DNA from: Syntrophomonas sp.
GTDB taxonomy: Bacteria; Bacillota; Syntrophomonadia; Syntrophomonadales; Syntrophomonadaceae
Length of the DNA: 13,191 nucleotides
Reading direction: 5' to 3'
Assembly: GCA_003444615.1 (NCBI GenBank)
Contig: DLUN01000071.1
Coordinates: forward strand, 1-13,191
Below the pieces are notes generated by a model. That model was given only the letters and a program-made list of their open reading frames with translations. It was not told the origin of the DNA and made no database searches. This document shows, piece after piece, positions 1 through 6,000 of the stretch (position 1 is the stretch's first letter; every line of letters starts with the position of its first letter). The translations under genes and the position numbers were made by a program.

Positions 1-19
1 AGATGTGTATAAGAGACAG
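1..19. other. Tn5/Nextera mosaic-end adapter (sequencing artefact)
   Basis: The first 19 bases, AGATGTGTATAAGAGACAG, are identical to the Tn5 transposase mosaic end used in Nextera tagmentation libraries. They sit exactly at base 1 and the acyl-CoA synthetase reading frame is recognisable only after them. They should be read as untrimmed adapter at a contig end and not as a genomic transposon end. Confidence 0.96.
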
Positions 20-264
20 GCATACCCCATCCTCGCTGGGATGAAAGACCCTGTGCCTGTATAGCTCTCAAACCTGGAGAAACCGCTACTGCAGAAGATG
101 TCAAAGCTCACCTGGAAAAATTCGCTGAAGAGGGCAAAATTGAAAAATGGTGGATACCGGACATCCCCGATGGTTACTTCTTTGTGGACGCTATCCCCCA
201 CAACTACATTGGCAAAATAGAGAAGAATGTACTTCGCCAGATGTATGCTGAGAAGGATAAATAG
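20..264 (+). CDS. Acyl-CoA synthetase (AMP-forming), C-terminal fragment cut by contig end
   Basis: The frame from base 22 to the TAG at 262-264 gives about 80 residues with the C-terminal lid domain of an ANL-superfamily (AMP-forming) fatty acyl-CoA ligase. It starts with GIPHPRWDERP, continues through LKPGE and a KWWIPD segment, and ends with VDAIPHNYIGKIEKNVLRQ. The KWW-PD spelling is typical of AlkK-like medium/long-chain acyl-CoA ligases. The lysine in the GKIEK stretch matches the conserved position that assists adenylate formation. Family members run about 540 residues, so some 85% of the gene lies outside the window; this is an edge truncation and not a pseudogene signal. The usual T-S/T before VGK is replaced by N-Y, an uncommon but tolerated change. 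Expected role: activation of free fatty acids to acyl-CoA in the cytoplasm. It is followed after 12 bases by a terminator, so it ends its transcript. Confidence 0.9.
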
Positions 265-276
265 GTAAACAAATAA

Positions 277-313
277 AACAGCCAGCCGTTAGTGAAAAAA
301 GCGGCTGGCTGTT
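277..313. terminator. Bidirectional intrinsic terminator between convergent genes
   Basis: A perfect 12-bp stem (277-288 AACAGCCAGCCG with 302-313 CGGCTGGCTGTT) encloses a 13-base loop. On the minus strand the stem is followed by TTATTTGTTT, a fair U-tract; on the plus strand by ATTATATAATTA, which is AT-rich but interrupted. It lies between the acyl-CoA synthetase 3' end (+) and the small membrane protein 3' end (-), so it probably serves both. Confidence 0.88.
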
Positions 314-367
314 ATTATATAATTACGTTCACCTTAGCCTTGGAGTAAAGTCTCCTGTGTATATTAT

Positions 368-610
368 TTACCGATAAAATGTATAGGCCAGGAGCAGCCA
401 TACCGGTATACTCAATATAATTCCCCAGCGTTCGTTCTTAGTCAGGTCTTTGCCTTTGGCAAGCAGATAGAGCCCCATGCCAAGTGAAGCTATTAGTAAA
501 GCCCCCGCTATAATATACTGTCCAGCTATTCCCGCCTGATGCAGCGGAGCCACCAAAAAGGCACACAAAAGCCAAATAGCCACCAATACCCAGGCCACTC
601 GTGTAAGCAT
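368..610 (-). CDS. Small integral membrane protein, three predicted helices, unknown function
   Basis: This encodes 80 residues and I do not recognise a family. The protein is almost entirely hydrophobic, with three likely membrane helices at about residues 5-21, 31-50 and 62-79. A short charged loop (KGKDLTKNER, 52-61) separates helices two and three, and two positive residues flank the helices. The ATG start at 610-608 has a convincing upstream Shine-Dalgarno stretch on the minus strand (GGGGGGAGAGG a few bases upstream), which favours a real gene over a chance ORF. It is monocistronic as far as can be seen and points toward the terminator at 277-313. The divergent GntR/ABC operon lies about 300 bp away, so a functional link is possible but unsupported. 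No signal peptidase site or catalytic motif is visible. Confidence 0.72.
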   Translation of the reverse strand: MLTRVAWVLVAIWLLCAFLVAPLHQAGIAGQYIIAGALLIASLGMGLYLLAKGKDLTKNERWGIILSIPVWLLLAYTFYR

Positions 611-844
611 GTATTCCTCTCCCCCCAGTTTCTGCTCAGAAATATAATCCAGCTTATCGAGACCAATAAACCATTACTTTCCACAATAGTATCATTCCGC
701 CAGGTGCCGGTAAAGACCGCTTTAGCATTACACTATACGGCCTTTTTCTGGTTTCGCCCGGTGATAACCACGGGGACGGAGGTATTGTCAACCAGACAAA
801 GTTTCGACAACTCCGTTCCCTGAAAACAGACAACCAAATGTTGT
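611..844. other. Intergenic stretch without a supported gene
   Basis: Between the small membrane protein start and the GntR promoter there is no ORF with a ribosome-binding site or recognisable protein. A 65-codon minus-strand frame (654-851) has no family resemblance. The only clear structure is the inverted repeat at 772-820. A promoter for the divergent small gene should lie here, but no box pair of good quality was found. Confidence 0.5.
772..820. repeat. REP-like imperfect inverted repeat
   Basis: The left arm GGGGACGGAGGTATTGTC (772-789) pairs imperfectly with the right arm GACAACTCCGTTCCC (806-820), leaving a 16-base loop. The GGGGACGG...TTGTC wording resembles dispersed palindromic elements of Clostridia that are often mobilised by REP-associated Y1 tyrosine transposases. 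That comparison is from memory. A single copy is seen in this window, so dispersal cannot be shown here. Confidence 0.5.
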
Positions 845-876
845 TTGACATTTTATGCTTTATGTATTAGTATAAT
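845..876 (+). promoter_or_regulatory. Candidate sigma-A promoter of the GntR/ABC operon
   Basis: Both boxes match consensus exactly: TTGACA at 845-850 and TATAAT at 871-876. The spacer is 20 bp, longer than the usual 16-18, so basal strength may be low or activity may depend on DNA distortion. The -10 box abuts the symmetric operator at 876-901, which suits repression by the encoded GntR protein. Confidence 0.62.
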
Positions 877-903
877 AGTGCACTAGGTAATTAATGCACT
901 AGG
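876..903. promoter_or_regulatory. Symmetric GntR-type operator with direct and inverted repeats
   Basis: TAGTGCA (876-882) and TGCACTA (895-901) form a perfect 7-bp inverted repeat around a 12-bp AT-rich centre. In addition TGCACTAGG occurs twice in direct orientation (879-887 and 895-903), and TAGTGCACTA (876-885) is itself a 10-bp palindrome. The site starts at the last base of the -10 box and ends just before the Shine-Dalgarno site, an ideal place for autorepression. Assignment to the adjacent YtrA-type regulator is inference from position. Confidence 0.68.
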
Positions 904-917
904 CAGGTGATGTACTC

Positions 918-1292
918 GTGAATTTTAATGCTGCTCAACCGATTTACCGCCAAATTATTGATGATTTTAAGAAAAAGATGATTCGCGGTGAGTTGAAGCA
1001 TGGAGATCGTATTCCTTCGCAGCGGGAATACGCAGAGATGGCCAGGGTTAATCCCAATACAGTGCAGAGAGCATATAGGGAGATGGAAGCTATGCATATG
1101 GTAGAAACCCTTAGAGGCCAGGGAACCTTTGTCAGCGCTGATGAGGCAATGCTGGCCAGTTTGAAAGAAGAAATGGCCCAGTTTATTCTAAATCATTTTG
1201 TGGCGGAGATGAATGCCCTGGGTTACCGGGACCGTGATCTGATCAAGATGCTGGAGGACTACATGCAGGCCAAGGAGGCGGAGAACCAGTGA
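918..1292 (+). CDS. YtrA-subfamily GntR transcriptional repressor
   Basis: This is a 124-residue protein. A winged helix-turn-helix of the GntR family spans about residues 8-75: PIYRQI at the start, the recognition region PSQREYAEMARVNPNTVQRAY (33-53), and the wing RGQGTFV (66-72). The C-terminal part (73-124) is a short two-helix tail and not a FadR, HutC or MocR effector domain, which places it in the YtrA subfamily. Such proteins repress a following ABC transporter operon. The start is GTG at 918, chosen because AGGTGA at 905-910 lies 7 bases upstream and homology begins immediately. It overlaps the ATPase gene by 4 bp (GTGA), so the genes are translationally coupled. It probably binds the operator at 876-903. 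The inducing signal cannot be read from sequence; in relatives it is cell-wall-active antibiotics or envelope stress. Confidence 0.92.
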   Translation: MNFNAAQPIYRQIIDDFKKKMIRGELKHGDRIPSQREYAEMARVNPNTVQRAYREMEAMHMVETLRGQGTFVSADEAMLASLKEEMAQFILNHFVAEMNALGYRDRDLIKMLEDYMQAKEAENQ

Positions 1293-1984
1293 TTGAGTTT
1301 AAACAGGTAAGCAAGTATTTTGGTACCGTACGCGCCCTGGATAATTTTCAGGCGCAGTTGGCTTCAGGAAGGGTCATCGGTTTGTTCGGCCCTAATGGAG
1401 CGGGAAAATCAACCTCTCTTAAAATGATTGCCGGGTTGAACCGGCCTAACCGGGGACAGGTGCTGGTGGATGGCTTAAATCCCTGGATGACCCGGGATCG
1501 GGTTGCCTATCTGCCCGAAGTAGATCATTTGTATCCCTGGATGACAGTGGGAAAGGCAGCTCAATTTATAAGCACATTTTACTCGGACTGGGATCAGGCC
1601 AAGTACCAGGACTTGTTGAATTACTTAAACTTAAATGAGGATATGAAAATCGGTAAAATTTCCAAAGGCCAGCGGGCTAAAGTCAAACTGCTGTTAACCT
1701 TGTCCAGGTGTTCCCCTTACCTGCTGCTGGATGAACCCCTATCAGGCATCGACCTTCTCACCCGGGAAGAGATTATCAATTCGGTTATCCGGGATTACCG
1801 GGAAGGAGAACAGACGGTCATTATTTCCACGCATGAGATTGACGAGGTGGAAGGATTAGTGGATGAAGTCATATTCATCCAAAACGGGAAAACAGTATTA
1901 TCTGGTAATGCCGAGGATTTACGGGAAGAGAAAAACATGTCTCTGGTGGAAATCATGAAGGAGGTGATGCGCAGTGCTTGCTAA
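1289..1984 (+). CDS. ABC transporter ATP-binding protein (YtrB-like)
   Basis: A 231-residue nucleotide-binding subunit that should energise the membrane protein encoded next. It has Walker A GPNGAGKST (34-42), a signature motif reading SKGQ (125-128) in place of LSGGQ, Walker B YLLLDE (144-149) with the catalytic glutamate E149, the D-loop SGID (152-155) and H-loop histidine H181. The Q-loop position carries glutamate (YLPEVDHLY, E77) in place of glutamine, a spelling I associate with YtrB-type ATPases. The GTG start at 1289 overlaps the stop of the regulator gene; AAGGAGG at 1272-1278 gives a good ribosome-binding site. The 3' end overlaps the permease gene by 11 bp. Together with a GntR repressor and an ABC-2 subunit this looks like a drug/envelope-stress exporter; the substrate is unknown. 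Confidence 0.95.
   Translation: MIEFKQVSKYFGTVRALDNFQAQLASGRVIGLFGPNGAGKSTSLKMIAGLNRPNRGQVLVDGLNPWMTRDRVAYLPEVDHLYPWMTVGKAAQFISTFYSDWDQAKYQDLLNYLNLNEDMKIGKISKGQRAKVKLLLTLSRCSPYLLLDEPLSGIDLLTREEIINSVIRDYREGEQTVIISTHEIDEVEGLVDEVIFIQNGKTVLSGNAEDLREEKNMSLVEIMKEVMRSAC
1958..1968 (+). promoter_or_regulatory. Near-ideal Shine-Dalgarno site fixing the permease GTG start
   Basis: AAGGAGGTGAT is fully complementary to the 3' end of 16S rRNA. It lies inside the end of the ATPase gene, 5 bases before GTG at 1974. It supports that start over any internal ATG and suggests high translation of the membrane subunit. Confidence 0.85.
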
Positions 1985-2708
1985 ATCATTGACCAGGTTT
2001 GGAGCCCTTTACAAAAAACAAATGCGGGAAATGGCTCCTGAAATGGTGGTAATAGGCGGGGCAGCCGTTTTAGTAAGCCTGGTGCTCTACCTGAAAGTAG
2101 GCTCCATACCCATGGCAGTTGCAATTGCTATGTTCATGGTAATGGGTTTGGCCTTTTTCCTGCCTATCGTTTCCTCTTTCCGGCTGGGGCAGGAATGGAA
2201 TAACCATACCATTTATCTGATGATGTCCCTGCCGGTAGGAGGCAGCATGATACTGGGCAGCCGCCTGGCAGCTCTTTTGACTCAATATGTATTCGGTACC
2301 TTGATAGTAGGTATCTGCGGCCTGCTGCTGGTTATAGGATTGGCTCCGGAACCGATTTATAATGACCTGGACCTGGACCTGATTCTGCCTTACCTGGATA
2401 TAGCCGTGCTGCTATATTTGGTCACCATAGCCTGGATGGGTTACCTGATTTCCGTCAGTTTTTTCAGCCAGATTATCGGCAAGCTGGTCAGCCGCTTCTC
2501 GGGACTGGTCACCATCGTCACCTTTTTTGCCACCCTCTGGCTGTCGGGTAAGGTGATGGGCTTAATGTTAGGGCAACAACATACAGCCATACCGGCTCCA
2601 GATCTTATGGCCCAGCTTTTGTGGATTCTGTTAGGGGTAATCGCATTGGTCGCTGCAGTTATAATGGCCCTATCTATCTGGGTCTATAACCGGCGGGTGG
2701 AGTTGTAG
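1974..2708 (+). CDS. ABC-2 type transporter membrane subunit
   Basis: A 244-residue polytopic membrane protein. About six hydrophobic segments are visible, near residues 24-40, 46-68, 98-123, 138-165, 172-195 and 213-238. The signature between helices two and three, FRLGQEWNNHTIYLMMSLPV (69-88), is the ABC-2 family pattern of a short cytoplasmic loop with E-W, T and S-L-P before the next helix. The protein is a half-permease that would dimerise or pair with two copies of the preceding ATPase. GTG at 1974 is preceded by a perfect Shine-Dalgarno and overlaps the ATPase stop, so stoichiometric coupled synthesis is likely. The transcript ends at the hairpin 2720-2750, twelve bases downstream. Direction of transport is presumed export; the substrate is not readable. 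Confidence 0.9.
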   Translation: MLAKSLTRFGALYKKQMREMAPEMVVIGGAAVLVSLVLYLKVGSIPMAVAIAMFMVMGLAFFLPIVSSFRLGQEWNNHTIYLMMSLPVGGSMILGSRLAALLTQYVFGTLIVGICGLLLVIGLAPEPIYNDLDLDLILPYLDIAVLLYLVTIAWMGYLISVSFFSQIIGKLVSRFSGLVTIVTFFATLWLSGKVMGLMLGQQHTAIPAPDLMAQLLWILLGVIALVAAVIMALSIWVYNRRVEL

Positions 2709-2719
2709 GATCCCAAAAA

Positions 2720-2750
2720 GGAAAGGGGGTTCTTTGCAACCCCCTCCCCT
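2720..2750. terminator. Intrinsic terminator hairpin between convergent units
   Basis: AGGGGGTT (2724-2731) pairs perfectly with AACCCCCT (2738-2745) around a 6-base loop, with a further GG/CC pair beyond a small internal loop. On the minus strand it is followed by TTTCCTTTTT, a good U-tract, so it fits the 3' end of the minus-strand acyl-CoA synthetase remnant. It probably also stops the + strand ABC operon, with a weaker tail. Confidence 0.75.
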
Positions 2751-2764
2751 TTACCGTTGGAATA

Positions 2765-2959
2765 CTATTTCCCTTCCTTTAGAGCTTTTTCCCGTTCTAT
2801 TCTACGAAGTTCTGCCCGCATTGGTTTTCCCACATTAGTACGGGGCAATTCATCAATAAACTCTACCAAAGTAGGAACCTTGTAGGGGGCTAAATACTCC
2901 CGGCAGTATTCTTTCACTTCTTCCTCAGTCATGGTTTCTCCCGGCTTAAGAATCACGAA
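2765..2959 (-). pseudogene. 5'-truncated acyl-CoA synthetase (FadD-like), C-terminal remnant
   Basis: About 65 residues match only the extreme C-terminal lid of a long-chain acyl-CoA synthetase. They run from VFVILKPGE through YLAPYKVPTLVEFIDELPRT and NVGKP, whose lysine is the conserved adenylation residue, to a natural lysine-rich end. The normal family length is about 520-560 residues. Reading the same frame upstream, similarity stops near 2960 and a TAG stop appears at about 3030-3032 on the minus strand, so roughly 85-90% of the gene is missing. A GTG at 2956 could formally start a 63-codon ORF but has no Shine-Dalgarno site and would give an inactive fragment. It keeps its own terminator (2720-2750). 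It differs clearly in sequence from the C-terminal fragment at 20-264, so it is a second paralogue. The break adjoins the giant two-gene unit, suggesting insertion or deletion there. Confidence 0.82.
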
Positions 2960-3041
2960 AACTATGTATAATGTGTCGAAATGAATCGGTAAAAAGGAGC
3001 TGTTATCCGGTGTTTGATGTAAAATTGACTATACCAACGGA

Positions 3042-3076
3042 GGAAGGGGTTGTCGTTAGGTGATAACCCCTCCCCT
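3042..3076. terminator. Hairpin downstream of the helicase gene, weak terminator candidate
   Basis: AGGGGTT (3045-3051) pairs with AACCCCT (3065-3071), with flanking GG/CC pairs and a 13-base loop. It lies 9 bases past the helicase stop codon on the minus strand, the expected place for the end of the operon. A clear U-tract is lacking in either direction. Its arms closely copy those of the hairpin at 2720-2750. Confidence 0.45.
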
Positions 3077-3084
3077 GGAGGTCT

Positions 3085-6000
3085 CTAACAATCCCGTAGT
3101 TGGCTCAAAAATTGTATTACTGGTCCCCGTTTTAAGTCTTCGTGGCAAAATTGGTTGCGGTAGTTGCGTAGGCAACCTTGACAGCTAGCATCGCCTTCCT
3201 TTCCACCACATTCACAGACTTCTAGCTTTTCACGGGTGCGCTCAAGTATTGCCTCTAAAACATTTGGTTCTGCTATGCGATAAACATGACCAGCCCCACC
3301 AGGTACATCGTCGAAAAGAACTAATTCAGGTGAGTAAAGACCTCCGCTAGGTCTATAGATACAACCATCCAAGTCTTGCCGTTCTATGTCTAGCACGCTA
3401 CTGGCACCCTCCAGAAGTCCATATAATAAGGACAACCAAAAGCCAGAATCTGTATTTTGGTAGCCTTGAAAGTTTATCCGAAGGATATCGCTATAAAACT
3501 GATGTCCCAAAGAATAACGTTTCCTAAGGGTACCGCTGCATTTTTGCCCCCAAGGTGTTTGATGGGCAGAAGGAACCTTTTCCGTGCCCATACTAGCAAA
3601 GCCACAGTATGGACAAACGCGGAATCCACTACTGCCTTTATTAATTACTACTAGTTTTCCTTGTGACTGGGCAGTTGCCTTAATCCTTATATGTGGATAC
3701 TTAAGGAATATACTTTTAGGTTCAGCACTAGGATTTCCTGGGGAGAAAAATACTCTCATAGAGTAAGTACGCTCCGGTTTTTTCTCCCTAGGACGTTGCG
3801 GAGGATCGGGAGAGGAAATAAAACCAAAGTCAGGAATGATAAAAGTGCCTTGGTTATTCCCAAAAGATCTGTCGCAAACCGGACACTTCTGTAATTTGTC
3901 CTCAAACTCAGCCCGTTGAGGATAAAAATTGTGGCAATACTTACAAATAGCATAATCATACGTATCCCATTGTTTACCGGGGGGCAACTTAATATACCTA
4001 GAAGTCCATAGCTTTCCGGCAGCAACTACTTCACTTCCCGGAGCATACTCTGACAATGCAATGCGTAAATCTCTTTCCAACTCTATCATGCGAGCCTCTT
4101 CGGAATGATTTATTATATTCAATTCAACCACATCCACTGGGAATCCATATTTAGGCAGCACGTTGCGGGAAGAGAGAAAGTTAATCAGGTTTCTTTCTTT
4201 TATCGTTTTGATCAAGCGTGACAGGTGATCAACGCCCCCTTGATTACTCTCAAAACGTTTATGGCGCAGGTTTTCCAGCTCAGTTACATCATTGACTACC
4301 TCATCTTCCGCCCGTTTTAATACACCAGAGTCTCCAAAAAGGTGTTTTATCCAGGACCAATCCTCGATGCCCAATATAGGCTGCATATCCAAAGGTACAA
4401 TCCGCTGCAGAGAATCCAGTAATTCACTCGGGTGTTCTTTTAGGTACTCCAGGAAAAGATCAGGGCCGGAGATGTCAGGAGCAAAAAAGAAGCCTTGCAC
4501 CTGCTCAAAATAGTCGGGGTATTGCCTCCAAAAAGAGGCCAGAGCCACTGCATTAACATGTCTTAGGATAATTTTGGGGTTTTGTAGCTGAACATGAGGA
4601 ACTCCTATCTTTCCAGCAACCATATTAAGGGGATTGCGGAAATGATCCAGATCATGGGAACGCCGCTGGGCATAGGTAAGAACAAAGGCTGTAGATTCCA
4701 CCCTTCGCCCAGCCCGGCCGGCTCTTTGGACATAGTTAGCTGCTGAAGGCGGCACATTGCGCAATAAAACAGCTTCCAGCTCACCCACGTCAACCCCTAG
4801 TTCAAAGGTTGTCGAACAGCTCAGCACATTAACCTGCCCGTTATTGAATTTAACCTGCAAATCAGCGGCTGCTTCACTAGTCAGCTGGGCGGTATGCTCC
4901 CGTACAATCATTCTCCTAGACGTCAGTTCCGTATATAACCGGTAGTAGTGATTATCGCGTAACACTTCATAGGGCTCACAAGGCACCAATTTTCCAGAAC
5001 AACGGTAATTGGGGCATACCTCACGTAGATTATATAAAGTGAGACTACGACAACGATCGCATCTATACCACTGTATGTCCGGTTTAACCAAGGTAGGCTG
5101 TAGTTCCCACATCTCATAACGCAGTTGTCGGGCGGTTATATCCCGGTTTATGGTCACTTCGGCAAAATAATCATTTGTATGCTGTCCTAAGCGAAAATTC
5201 TTTTCCCAGATTTTCTCCAGAGCAAGACGGCAATCCTCAGGAGTGGGATGCCCTTCCAGCCGTGCCGACAAGCGGTGTAAATAATCCAAACGGCTGTTAA
5301 GATGACGCGGATTCCAGCCAATAATGCCCAACTTGGCAACCTGCGTATTTGAATGGGAGCGAACTGCTATTTCTCGATTGCGAGGCTGAAATAGTTCATC
5401 ACGGGGAGAAACATTCTCGGGAAATAGTATCGCTCCTTGGCGACGTAAACTGTTTATAAGTATCTGAAACAGCATCCAAACCTCATCGCTACTTAGATTC
5501 CATGGAGGTCGAGTTAAGGCGGGAAAAGGGCTCCAGTCTTCCGGTTTTAGCAATGTAAATCCCATCAATCCCAAGCCTTCCAGGTTGATATGATTATCTA
5601 AACCTAAGAATTCAAACATGACCCAGCGCCACACTTCGTTAAATTGTTCCTGGGGAGTTTCTCTCTCGATAAAAAATCCAGAGCGGCGAGCCTGCTCAGC
5701 CAATGCGCGGGCTAAATCAGACAGGCGCCATCCATAGGTTAGAATATCGGAACGGCTAGTTTCCAAGGTCTTCAAGATAAGTACCCGGCGGAGTATTTGA
5801 CTATAAGTACGATCAAGGTAGGGAGCGAAGAAAGCCGCATCCTGTCTACTGTCGGAAAAAATCAGCAATCGAGGTGGTTCTTTGTTTACGCTGATATTCA
5901 TAGCATCCTCTGGAGCGCTCTCCCAACCGTCGTCAGTTGATGCAGATACTGAGATTTCCTCACGTAAGCTGGTATACTCTGGTTTCTCCTGGTCCAACTG

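Noticed and set aside
1..19. Natural Tn5-like transposon end
   Set aside because: The exact 19-bp mosaic end is a synthetic hybrid used in library preparation and lies precisely at the contig edge.
539..823. 94-codon plus-strand ORF opposite the small membrane protein and intergenic region
   Set aside because: No ribosome-binding site, low-complexity unlikely protein, and it overlaps a better-supported minus-strand gene.
654..851. 65-codon minus-strand ORF upstream of the small membrane protein
   Set aside because: Composition is not protein-like (runs through the inverted repeat), no Shine-Dalgarno and no recognisable motif. A neighbouring frame with better-looking residues is interrupted by a stop.
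891..1097. 68-codon minus-strand ORF opposite the GntR gene
   Set aside because: Shadow of the well-supported regulator gene, with no ribosome-binding site or recognisable motif.
2960..3031. In-frame upstream extension of the acyl-CoA synthetase remnant as true coding sequence
   Set aside because: The extension has no likeness to the family, lacks a start with a ribosome-binding site, and meets an in-frame stop near 3030.
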